DNA of 10,098 nt from Pseudomonadota bacterium. Its GTDB lineage: Bacteria; Pseudomonadota; Gammaproteobacteria; Legionellales; Legionellaceae. Position 1 is the first letter of the stretch. Each line of letters begins with the position of its first letter. The translations under genes and the position numbers were made by a program. Location: assembly GCA_021807845.1 (NCBI GenBank), contig JAKBCM010000041.1, positions 1-10,098 of the forward strand, given 5' to 3'. Positions 1-6,626 of the stretch are shown here, one piece after another. Under the pieces are notes generated by a model. The model did no database searches. It worked only from the letters and a program-made list of their open reading frames with translations, and was not told where the DNA came from.

Positions 1-1
1 G

Positions 2-580
2 CAAGCTGGGATGTTAGGATTGCTAGAAGCTGTTCGTCATTATGATGAAACCAAAGGCGCTTCTTTTGAAACGTATGCTGGGATTCGCATTCGGGCACAT
101 ATGTTGGATGAGGTGCGTCGAAATGATTGGGTTCCTCGTTCTGTTTATCGTAACGCCAGAATGGTTTCTCAAGCGGTCAGACATGTTGAAAATCGTGTGG
201 GTCGTGATGCAAAAGATCATGAGGTGGCAGCTGAACTAGGCGTGAGTCTTCATGAATACCATGACATGTTGAGTGATTCAGCAGGTGCTCATTTATATGG
301 CTTTGATGATTTGGGCGTGACCGATGATCTGTTAAAAGATGAGGTTTTGGGCCCATCTACCGAACCACATGTTCATGCATTACGTGCTGATATGAGTGCT
401 CACTTGGCTGAAGTGATTGAGGGATTGCCTAAAAATGAACGCTTAGTACTTTCTTTATATTACGAACAAGATTTAAATTTAAAAGAAATTGGTGAAGTCA
501 TTGGTGTCAGTGAATCGCGTGTTTCACAAATTCATAGCCAAGCCATGCATCGCATCAAGTCGCGACTCCCCAAACAATGA
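2..580 (+). CDS. fliA: RNA polymerase sigma-28 factor FliA, 5' end missing
   Basis: Sigma factor that directs RNA polymerase to late flagellar and chemotaxis promoters. The frame is open to the left edge and the visible part starts QAGMLGLLEAV, which is inside sigma region 2; compared with the roughly 239-residue E. coli protein about 45-50 residues are missing, so the ATG at 11 is internal. Seen in order: the region 2 core with YDETKGASFETYAGIRIR, the region 2.4 signature MLDEVRRNDWVPRSV, a region 3 helix bundle (RNARMVSQAVRHVE to AELGVSLHEYHDML), a short acidic linker, and region 4 with the helix-turn-helix NLKEIGEVIGVSESRVSQIH. The end RIKSRLPKQ is complete and matches the family end. The next gene is on the opposite strand and overlaps the last eight codons, so the motAB genes that follow fliA in some relatives are not here. 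Presence of fliA implies flagella, or a remnant of them. Identification is secure from the 2.4 and region 4 motifs. Confidence 0.95.
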   Translation, partial: QAGMLGLLEAVRHYDETKGASFETYAGIRIRAHMLDEVRRNDWVPRSVYRNARMVSQAVRHVENRVGRDAKDHEVAAELGVSLHEYHDMLSDSAGAHLYGFDDLGVTDDLLKDEVLGPSTEPHVHALRADMSAHLAEVIEGLPKNERLVLSLYYEQDLNLKEIGEVIGVSESRVSQIHSQAMHRIKSRLPKQ

Positions 581-2942
581 ACACAAGAAAGTAGGCGAGT
601 GCACCAAGCAGTAAAGCAGAACTGTAGCCAAAAGAAATCGACAATGCCATCGCGATGATAGAGCCTAAGACGGAAGCCGCGCCATTCAAGGCCCAAACCC
701 ACGGAACACTTGGAGCATATTTTTGATGAATGAACCGAAGCCCAGAAGGAAGCGCGAGCCCCATCAACGTTGCTATTGGAAATAACAAGGATATAAACAG
801 GATTAATTTTAGAAACCAATTGCTGGCAAAGGTTTGTTGCATCAAATAATGAAAATCAAAGGGCAGGGTTGATGCCAAAATGGATAAAAATAGCAAGCTC
901 ACAACCAAGATAGGTTTGACTTTATCTTGGCGAAAATAATGACTAACAATACTCCCTATCCCCCCAAACAGTAATAATGCAAATAAACTCACAGATAAGC
1001 CATAAATAGGATTCTCCAAATAAACGGCTCCTTCCTGGACCAAAGGCACTTCTATGAACATGAAACCAAAACCTAGCAAAATAAAGTACATGCCCCAAAG
1101 TAAAGGTGGTTTCTGGCTTCTTTCGGTTAAAAGAAAGGGAATGAGGTAAAAAAGTGATACCAAAATAATGGAAACGAGTAACAGAAAATAAAGGGCAATG
1201 ACTCCAAAATAATTGAATGCCTGTCCCGCAATGTCTTGATGGGTCAGTAAATCCTTTAAATGTGAGAAATAAAACATTTGAAAAAAGAAGGGTTTATCGT
1301 CTGTAGGTGGACGAATATCGTAATAATAGTTTGATATCAATGAATCGATATGTTTGGTCGTGAGCGCTTCACTAAAAAGAGGCTCATTGAATGGATAAGA
1401 AGGGAGATAGACGATATCAAAGGCAAGATCATGAGCTATTTTTTTGATTTGCTTGATTTCTGCTGTTGAAATGGGCGTTCGTTTGACTAAGACGGTGGCA
1501 ACGGAGGGATAGGGGGCTACGGTATTCTTAATGATAGCGATGTGTTGTTCAGGGTTTTTGACGCTTAAGTGTTCAAGAGCCACTCTTGCCAAAAGTGCAA
1601 TTTTGATGGTTTGAGTTTCTGGGGAAGAATAAAATCTTGTCACACTTAGAAATCCTTCGGGCGTTAAATGTTGTATGTAGGTCTGAAAGGCTTCAGTGGT
1701 GTATAAAGCATTTTCTGTCATTGCAAAAGCGCCAGCGACCGTTGCCGCCCAACTGTCAATCAACGGGATCTGAATGATATCGAACAATTGATGACTCTTT
1801 GCTAAAAAGCTCCTGCCCTCTCGAACAAAAACGGAGACAGGTTTTAGTTGATAGAGGTCTCCTGCAAAATGGCGATATTGATGATTTATTAACTCAATGA
1901 TGGTGGGATGAATATCAACCCCTGTGATCTTTGGGTTGTGAAACACCAGGGCTGTTAACACATCTCGCCCGCCCCCAACGCCCAGAATAAATACATTTGC
2001 CTGTTTTCTTAAATAGTAAGGTAAGGCAGTGATGTCATATTTTAAAAAATCCACCTTGGAAACATCACCATCAAACGGCTCAATAGGTGTGCCTGCATTG
2101 GCATCTTGTTCTATCCACAATTGTTTTATCGGTTCTTTAGGTTGATAAGTCTTACTCATGCCCCAACCAAAAGGCATCTTGCTGTTTTTTCCTCTGAAAT
2201 AAATATCTGATAACACAGTGATTCTTGCTAAAGGAGACCATTTTTCAAAAAGAACATGCTCTCTCTCCTCTGAGTAGCTTTTGTTAAAATCGATGTGAAA
2301 AAAGAAATGACTGTGGACAAAGAGACCTACAATGACACTGATGAGCAGAGTAGACAATAATGTATCCCAGCGCGTTGTGGGAGTAATAAAAACCATTGCA
2401 GCCAAGGCACAAGATAAGCTCGCAATAAGAATCACTTGGGGAGCTGAAAAAACACTTATCAGTAGGACGGCAGCAACGCACCCCATAGACGCCCCAAGTA
2501 AATCAGCACCATAAATGCTACCAGAGTGTTCTTCTCTCCTGATAAATAATAGTGAAAGAATCATACTGCTAAAAATAAATGGGGCAGTACAAAATACATA
2601 AATACCAAAAAAAACGAAGAGATCATGCTGATTTAAAGAGAGAGACACATGAGAAGACATGGCTACTTTTAGACCAAAAAGCATGCTGATCGCGAGTATC
2701 ATAGACAGTGAAAAAAGGTTTTTGTTGTGATTTGTTTTAAACCCATCAAAGAATCGATAGACCAATAAACCACCAAAACTGAACCCGAACATGGCTAGAG
2801 AAATTACTAAATACGAAAAATGATACCAAAGGGTCACTGAGAAAATTTTGGTGAGGGTGATTTCTAAGATTAAAATTGAAAAACTGATGAGAAATACACC
2901 TAGATGATCTCGTTTAAATGACAACATAGAACCCTTTTTCAT
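555..2942 (-). CDS. Membrane protein with spermidine-synthase-like domain
   Basis: A 795-residue inner-membrane protein with a cytoplasmic aminopropyltransferase/methyltransferase-type domain in the middle. Residues about 13-215 hold some six or more hydrophobic segments, 230-560 are soluble, and 575-790 are again strongly hydrophobic. The soluble part carries the nucleotide-binding motif GVGGGRD (321-327), the acidic ribose-binding position in GVDIHP (341-346), EGRSFL (375-380) and FDIIQIPLIDSW (387-398), where Asp396 sits at the place of the spermidine synthase catalytic Asp. PPTDDKPFFF (545-554) and a C-terminal block with PWVWALNGAASVLG (747-760) are typical of large membrane SpeE-like proteins. 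Their substrate is not known to me; making spermidine itself is not implied. Start: ATG at 2942 is the longest choice, but the ATG at 2927 (residue 6) has AAGGG four bases upstream and is equally likely. The gene is divergent from prfB and its last 26 bases overlap fliA tail to tail. Confidence 0.8.
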   Translation of the reverse strand: MKKGSMLSFKRDHLGVFLISFSILILEITLTKIFSVTLWYHFSYLVISLAMFGFSFGGLLVYRFFDGFKTNHNKNLFSLSMILAISMLFGLKVAMSSHVSLSLNQHDLFVFFGIYVFCTAPFIFSSMILSLLFIRREEHSGSIYGADLLGASMGCVAAVLLISVFSAPQVILIASLSCALAAMVFITPTTRWDTLLSTLLISVIVGLFVHSHFFFHIDFNKSYSEEREHVLFEKWSPLARITVLSDIYFRGKNSKMPFGWGMSKTYQPKEPIKQLWIEQDANAGTPIEPFDGDVSKVDFLKYDITALPYYLRKQANVFILGVGGGRDVLTALVFHNPKITGVDIHPTIIELINHQYRHFAGDLYQLKPVSVFVREGRSFLAKSHQLFDIIQIPLIDSWAATVAGAFAMTENALYTTEAFQTYIQHLTPEGFLSVTRFYSSPETQTIKIALLARVALEHLSVKNPEQHIAIIKNTVAPYPSVATVLVKRTPISTAEIKQIKKIAHDLAFDIVYLPSYPFNEPLFSEALTTKHIDSLISNYYYDIRPPTDDKPFFFQMFYFSHLKDLLTHQDIAGQAFNYFGVIALYFLLLVSIILVSLFYLIPFLLTERSQKPPLLWGMYFILLGFGFMFIEVPLVQEGAVYLENPIYGLSVSLFALLLFGGIGSIVSHYFRQDKVKPILVVSLLFLSILASTLPFDFHYLMQQTFASNWFLKLILFISLLFPIATLMGLALPSGLRFIHQKYAPSVPWVWALNGAASVLGSIIAMALSISFGYSSALLLGALAYFLVFIVWGVAT

Positions 2943-3032
2943 TGGATAGTGATAGTGTATCCGTTCCTCTCTATACCGTCATCACTATTCCTTGTACAAT
3001 AATGGCCTAATTTATGACGATAAGGGCCACTC
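2943..3032. promoter_or_regulatory. Divergent intergenic region with imperfect dyad and prfB RBS
   Basis: The 90 bases between the divergent membrane-protein gene and prfB must hold both start signals. ATAGTGAT (2946-2953) is repeated inverted as ATCACTAT (2981-2988), and inside it GTAT (2957-2960) faces ATAC (2973-2976); the two pairs share nearly the same centre near 2967. TACAAT (2995-3000) is a fair -10 for prfB but no good -35 stands in front of it. AAGGG (3022-3026), six bases before ATG 3033, is the prfB Shine-Dalgarno; it overlaps a short possible stem TGGCC (3003-3007) / GGCCA (3025-3029). The promoter assignments are tentative. Confidence 0.4.
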
Positions 3033-4140
3033 ATGTTGGAAGTGAATCAAATTACTCTTTCTCTGGAGGACTTAGAAAAGCGCGTTCAAGCACTTCGGGG
3101 GTATCTTTGACTTTGATCACAAAAGCGAACGCTTAGAAGAGGTGATTCGTGAATTAGAGTCTCCCAGCATCTGGGATAATCCTGATGAAGCACAAGCCTT
3201 GGGTCGCGAACGTGCCGAATTAGAAAGCATTGTTCACCAATTGCAACAATTAAGTCGATCCATTGCTGATTTGAATGCTCTATTTGAGATGGCACGCTCT
3301 GAAGAAGACGATGGTATGTTGCATGAGGTTGCGGTCGAGCTACAAGGGATTGAAAGCCAAGTAGGTCAGCGTGAGTTTCGTCGAATGTTCTCTGGTAAAA
3401 TGGATAATGCGCATGCGTTTCTTGATATTCAATCAGGTTCTGGTGGAACCGAAGCTCAAGATTGGGCTGAAATGCTTTTGCGGATGTATTTGCGTTGGGG
3501 CGAGCATCATGGTTTTGTGACGGAGCTGGTTGAGTGTTCAGCCGGAGATGTTGCGGGCATCAAAAGTGCTACCATTCATTTTACCGGGGAATATGCTTAT
3601 GGATGGCTTCGTACTGAAACAGGTGTTCATCGCCTCGTACGTAAGTCGCCTTTTGATTCTGGTAACAGACGTCACACGTCTTTCGCAGCAGTGTTTGTAT
3701 CACCTGAGATTGATGATGATATTGAAATTGAAATTAACCCACAAGATTTACGGGTAGACACTTATCGTGCCTCAGGAGCTGGTGGTCAGCATGTGAATCG
3801 GACGGACTCTGCCGTACGACTCACCCATCTACCAACAGGTATCGTGGTTCAGTGTCAAACGGACAGAAGTCAACACAAAAATAAAGATCAAGCCATGAAG
3901 CAATTACGTGCTAAATTGTATGAATTGGAAATGCAAAAGAAAAATGCTGCCCAGCAAGCGTTAGAAGCAACAAAGTCAGACATTGGTTGGGGGGCGCAAA
4001 TTCGTTCTTACGTGCTTGATCAATCACGCATCAAAGATTTACGTACAGGCGTTGAAACAAGTAATACCCAAGCCGTTTTAGACGGTGATCTTGACCCATT
4101 TATTGAAGCAAGCCTTAAGGCTGGAGTACAAGAAACATGA
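3033..4140 (+). CDS. prfB: Peptide chain release factor 2 (programmed +1 frameshift)
   Basis: RF2 reads UGA and UAA stop codons in the ribosomal A site and triggers release of the finished peptide. Translation starts at ATG 3033 (AAGGG six bases upstream), runs 25 codons ([18 protein letters not shown]...RGYL) to an in-frame TGA at 3108-3110, and continues after a +1 slip on CTT as [19 protein letters not shown]. The joined product is 368 residues, close to the 365 of E. coli RF2. The stop-recognition tripeptide SPF falls at 205-207 and the catalytic GGQ at 250-252, exactly the E. coli numbering. Residue 246 is Ala, as in most bacteria, not the Thr of E. coli K-12. A gene caller that ignores the shift would start at GTG 3142 and lose the N-terminal 36 residues. 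The stop overlaps the lysS start (ATGA, 4137-4140), so the two are translated together. Autoregulation by UGA is expected, since low RF2 favours slippage. Confidence 0.97.
3096..3111 (+). promoter_or_regulatory. prfB programmed +1 ribosomal frameshift site
   Basis: The segment reads CGG GGG TAT CTT TGA C. CTT (3105-3107) is the slippery codon, TGA (3108-3110) the in-frame stop, and the following C gives the weak stop context TGAC. The G run three bases before CTT acts as an internal Shine-Dalgarno in E. coli, where it is AGGGGG; here the first base is C, so pairing with 16S rRNA would be one base shorter. After the shift the next codon is GAC (3109-3111). The spacing is the same as in the classic element. 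Confidence 0.95.
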
Positions 4141-5621
4141 TAGAAGAAGAGTTAGATGAGAATGAAATTTATCACATTCGTAAACAAAAGTTGGCTGATT
4201 TGCGTCAAGAGGGATTTCGTTTTCCCAATCAATTTCGCCGAAACGCCTTAGCCAATGATTTAATGATCCAATATGCACAGTGTTCAAAAGAAACGTTGGC
4301 TACAGAACAGGTTAAAGTTGCGATTGCCGGGCGTATTGTGTTGCGTCGAATCATGGGTAAGGCCAGTTTTTTTCATATTCAAGACATGTCAGGCCGGATT
4401 CAAGTTTATATTCGTCAAAATGAGCTAGAAGCGCTTTACGAGCAATTTAAGCATTGGGATTTGGGGGATATAGTTGGCGTAGAAGGCGTATTATTCATCA
4501 CCAATAGCGGTGAATTAACTGTGCATGCAACGTCTCTTTTACTCTTAACCAAATCCTTGCGGCCATTGCCTGATAAATTTCATGGTTTGACAGAAAAAGA
4601 AATGCGTTATCGTAAACGATATGTTGATTTGATTGCTAACGAAGACAGTCGTCAAACGTTTTTAATCCGATCACGCCTCATGAAAGCCTGTCGACAATTC
4701 ATGGATAGTCATCAGTTCTTAGAAGTTGAAACGCCGATGATGCATCCCATTCCAGGCGGTGCACTGGCACGTCCTTTTGTCACCCATCACAACACCCTGG
4801 ACATGCAAATGTTTTTAAGGATAGCGCCTGAACTTTATCTCAAGCGATTGGTGGTGGGTGGATTTGAACGCGTGTATGAAATCAATCGCAATTTTCGGAA
4901 TGAAGGGATCTCAACTCGTCATAATCCCGAATTCACCATGATCGAGTTTTATCAAGCCTATGCTGATTATGAAGATTTGATGGATTTTACCGAGCAATTG
5001 ATGCGTCATTTGTGTGATGAAGTGTTAGGAAAGAGAGAAATCACTTATCAAGGCCAAACCATCGATTTTTCGAAACCGTTTGCCCGCATCAGTATCAAAG
5101 AAGCCATTTTAAAATATCATAAGGAACTCAAAGCTTCTCAACTAGAAACCATAGACAGTTGTCGCAACTTGTTAGAAGAGCTGAAACTCCCTTATAAAAA
5201 GACAGATGGTTTGGGTAAATTGCAGATGATTATCTTTGAAGAAACCATTGAACATCAACTGATCCAACCCACCTTTGTGACGGAATATCCCACTGAAGTT
5301 TCACCTCTGGCCAGACGTAATGAAAAAAATCCAGAAGTAACCGACCGATTTGAGTTTTTTATCATGGGTCGCGAAATAGCCAATGGATTTTCGGAATTGA
5401 ATGATGCAGAAGATCAAGCTGAACGCTTTCAAAAACAAGTCCTTGATAAAGAAGCGGGCGATCTAGAAGCCATGCATTTTGATAGTGACTATATCGAAGC
5501 TTTGGAATATGGCCTACCACCCACCGCTGGGGAAGGGATTGGCATCGATCGGTTAGTGATGCTATTTACCAACTCAGGCTCCATCCGAGATGTGATTTTA
5601 TTCCCACAGTTGCGTCAATAG
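4137..5621 (+). CDS. lysS: Lysyl-tRNA synthetase, class II
   Basis: Charges tRNA-Lys with lysine using ATP, in the cytoplasm as a homodimer. The 494 residues have the usual class II LysRS plan: an N-terminal tail that includes [14 protein letters not shown], an OB-fold anticodon-binding domain at about 63-137 ([23 protein letters not shown]), then the catalytic domain. Motif 1 lies near 178-206 and ends in [18 protein letters not shown]; motif 2 is [13 protein letters not shown] and on to about 271, with the catalytic Arg; motif 3 is [20 protein letters not shown] (465-484). Length is close to the family norm of about 500. The start ATG overlaps the prfB stop as ATGA, with GGAG ten bases upstream inside prfB, so coupling rather than a strong own Shine-Dalgarno probably drives initiation. 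The prfB-lysS order is the standard gammaproteobacterial one. The stop is TAG. Nothing is degraded. Confidence 0.97.
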   Translation: MIEEELDENEIYHIRKQKLADLRQEGFRFPNQFRRNALANDLMIQYAQCSKETLATEQVKVAIAGRIVLRRIMGKASFFHIQDMSGRIQVYIRQNELEALYEQFKHWDLGDIVGVEGVLFITNSGELTVHATSLLLLTKSLRPLPDKFHGLTEKEMRYRKRYVDLIANEDSRQTFLIRSRLMKACRQFMDSHQFLEVETPMMHPIPGGALARPFVTHHNTLDMQMFLRIAPELYLKRLVVGGFERVYEINRNFRNEGISTRHNPEFTMIEFYQAYADYEDLMDFTEQLMRHLCDEVLGKREITYQGQTIDFSKPFARISIKEAILKYHKELKASQLETIDSCRNLLEELKLPYKKTDGLGKLQMIIFEETIEHQLIQPTFVTEYPTEVSPLARRNEKNPEVTDRFEFFIMGREIANGFSELNDAEDQAERFQKQVLDKEAGDLEAMHFDSDYIEALEYGLPPTAGEGIGIDRLVMLFTNSGSIRDVILFPQLRQ

Positions 5622-5754
5622 CCATTCATCTCCAGTACTGGAAACAAACCATATAACCCTATGTATGACCTCTGCTCATTAAAACCGGGCAGGGGCACGG
5701 GATACGAAGCGTTCTTGGCTTATTTATTTACACTGAACATATTTGCCCGATTTT

Positions 5755-5765
5755 TATACTATACT
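5755..5765 (+). promoter_or_regulatory. Candidate -10 region of the unknown gene
   Basis: TATACT occurs twice, overlapping by one base (5755-5760 and 5760-5765), each five of six matches to TATAAT. The -35 is weak: CTGAAC at 5733-5738 is 16 bases before the first box. A start near 5767-5772 would leave about 50 bases to the first ATG at 5817. The second box overlaps the left arm of the 15-bp inverted repeat. This is inferred from position and sequence only. Confidence 0.4.
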
Positions 5766-5807
5766 AAAATAATAAAAAACAAATAGAGCGTATTTTATTA
5801 TTTTAGT
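5763..5807. repeat. Perfect 15-bp AT-rich inverted repeat, operator-like
   Basis: ACTAAAATAATAAAA (5763-5777) and its exact reverse complement (5793-5807) flank a 15-base spacer. Even in AT-rich sequence a perfect 15-base match at this distance is unlikely by chance. The left arm overlaps the second candidate -10 box and the probable transcription start, the usual place for a repressor operator. If transcription starts inside the left arm, the RNA could still form an A-U hairpin of about 11 pairs ending beside the weak AGTGGG ribosome site of the leader frame. No T-run follows the right arm, so it is not an ordinary terminator. Confidence 0.6.
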
Positions 5808-5816
5808 GGGTTTTAT

Positions 5817-5894
5817 ATGCATCAAAAGCAGGATTTGACTGTCGCCAGTGGGCAAGATGTACATGAAACATTTATGAGCATGGTCAGGGATTAA
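5817..5894 (+). CDS. 25-codon leader reading frame before the unknown gene
   Basis: A short frame, MHQKQDLTVASGQDVHETFM then SMVRD and TAA (5892-5894). GTGGG (5806-5810) stands six bases before its ATG, a modest Shine-Dalgarno. The frame is the same as that of the next gene, so only the TAA and the two codons after it (GGG GTT, 5895-5900) separate it from the ATG ATG at 5901-5906. It may be a translated leader that couples the downstream gene, or the original N-terminus of that gene cut off by a nonsense change, or chance. The peptide is polar, has no signal sequence and no run of one amino acid that would suggest attenuation. Expression is unproven. Confidence 0.35.
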   Translation: MHQKQDLTVASGQDVHETFMSMVRD

Positions 5895-5898
5895 GGGG
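5893..5898 (+). promoter_or_regulatory. Strong ribosome binding site of the unknown gene
   Basis: AAGGGG overlaps the last two bases of the leader-frame TAA. It lies two bases before ATG 5901 and five before ATG 5904, so the second ATG is the better start. The overlap with a stop codon suggests termination and re-initiation between the leader frame and the gene. Confidence 0.6.
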
Positions 5899-5903
5899 TT
5901 ATG

Positions 5904-6614
5904 ATGGCAGGTGCCCCAGCCAGCCTTATTGGCGAAATGCAGGCAAGTATGGTGGCGATTGATTCAAGTCAAGCGCAACTTGCGAGTCAAAAACAAGAGA
6001 TGCTCCTGCCTCCTTCAGCATCTGAGGACATCATTTTGGCTTACTTAGTCAAAATAGCAAGTCAGCAAGTAGACACAATTGATTTTGGTTGGCATTCTAC
6101 CCATTCATTTACAGCGTTTATTCCTCAGGAAGAACATCCAGAAAATCGCCATCCCTATCTGTATCAATCCTTTTTCGGGAGATACACGCTACAACAATGG
6201 TTCAAAAGAAATAAATTTTTGGATTTTCAAGAAGAGTCCATCACGTCATTTGTTCAGAGATTGATTGGCTTACCCAATGCGCAAACCAGAAGCGAAGTAA
6301 AACAACATGAGGTTGATTTATTTGCGTTAGATCAATTGGATGAAAAGCGCATGTTAAATAATCCCTTGATGCTTGGAGAATTTGCCATGCGCCTAAAATT
6401 TAAGGTGATTGAAGTAGATGTTCAATCGGCATTTCGTTGCTTTAAAGAACTGAAAATCTTTATTGATCAATGTTATTCCGGTGATACACCTTCTTTGCAA
6501 TTGAAGCGTTATCAAGACGAAGCAAAATCATCGATGATGACTAAATTAGCTGATCATCTGGGGCTCACACTCCATATTGATGAGACAAGCCATTCATCGA
6601 GCCGTCCTCTTTAA
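5904..6614 (+). CDS. Unrecognised soluble protein, about 236 residues
   Basis: I do not recognise this protein. Start at ATG 5904 is chosen from the AAGGGG spacing; ATG 5901 would add one Met. It has no signal peptide and no membrane segment. The first 35 residues are Ala/Ser/Gln-rich (MAGAPASLIGEMQASMVAID, then QAQLASQKQEM) and probably helical or flexible. The middle, with PYLYQSFFGRYTLQQWFKRN and ESITSFVQRLIGLPNAQTR, is rich in aromatic residues and looks folded; further helices follow (LDQLDEKRMLNNPLMLGEFA, VDVQSAFRCFKELKIFIDQC). The end is polar, ETSHSSSRPL. A Ser-rich polar tail is loosely compatible with a Dot/Icm substrate if the host is a Legionellales member, but that is a guess. 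Codon use does not stand out from its neighbours. It stands alone between lysS and the convergent nrdB, 12 bases from the nrdB stop, and seems to have its own regulated promoter. Confidence 0.7.
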   Translation: MAGAPASLIGEMQASMVAIDSSQAQLASQKQEMLLPPSASEDIILAYLVKIASQQVDTIDFGWHSTHSFTAFIPQEEHPENRHPYLYQSFFGRYTLQQWFKRNKFLDFQEESITSFVQRLIGLPNAQTRSEVKQHEVDLFALDQLDEKRMLNNPLMLGEFAMRLKFKVIEVDVQSAFRCFKELKIFIDQCYSGDTPSLQLKRYQDEAKSSMMTKLADHLGLTLHIDETSHSSSRPL

Positions 6615-6626
6615 CCTATAGCAGGT

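Larger units (their letters stand above)
5622..5816. other. Intergenic region after lysS
   Basis: No gene or RNA family recognised. It contains, in order: a 12-bp perfect palindrome TCCAGTACTGGA (5631-5642); a possible 7-bp stem with one G-U pair, CCTCTGC (5669-5675) with GCAGGGG (5689-5695), lacking a T-run, so a poor intrinsic terminator; an 11-bp inverted match with one mismatch between 5681-5691 and 5744-5754, the second arm running into TTTTTAT, with a 52-base loop; then the TATACT repeats and the 15-bp inverted repeat listed separately. A clear rho-independent terminator for lysS is not visible. Local composition becomes strongly AT-rich from about 5720. Confidence 0.5.

Noticed and set aside
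532..819. Open frame of 95 codons on the minus strand
   Set aside because: It lies in another frame of the membrane-protein gene and fliA, and its translation has no recognisable features.
3142..4140. prfB as a 332-residue gene starting at GTG 3142
   Set aside because: The N-terminal domain would be missing; the frame before the TGA at 3108 joins by the classic +1 shift to give normal RF2 length and numbering.
4078..4287. Open frame on the minus strand across the prfB-lysS junction
   Set aside because: It is fully covered by two certain genes on the plus strand and has no ribosome site or family features that I can see.
5631..5642. 12-bp perfect palindrome TCCAGTACTGGA after lysS
   Set aside because: About two such palindromes are expected by chance in 10 kb and there is no loop for an RNA hairpin; noted in the intergenic entry only.
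5621..6598. Repeated 10-mer GCCATTCATC at 5621-5630 and 6589-6598, flanking the unknown gene
   Set aside because: Tens of 10-base repeats are expected by chance in 10 kb; no terminal inverted repeats or transposase accompany it, so it is no sign of insertion.
6615..6626. Shared terminator between the unknown gene and nrdB
   Set aside because: The 12-base gap has no stem or T-run that would act as a bidirectional terminator.
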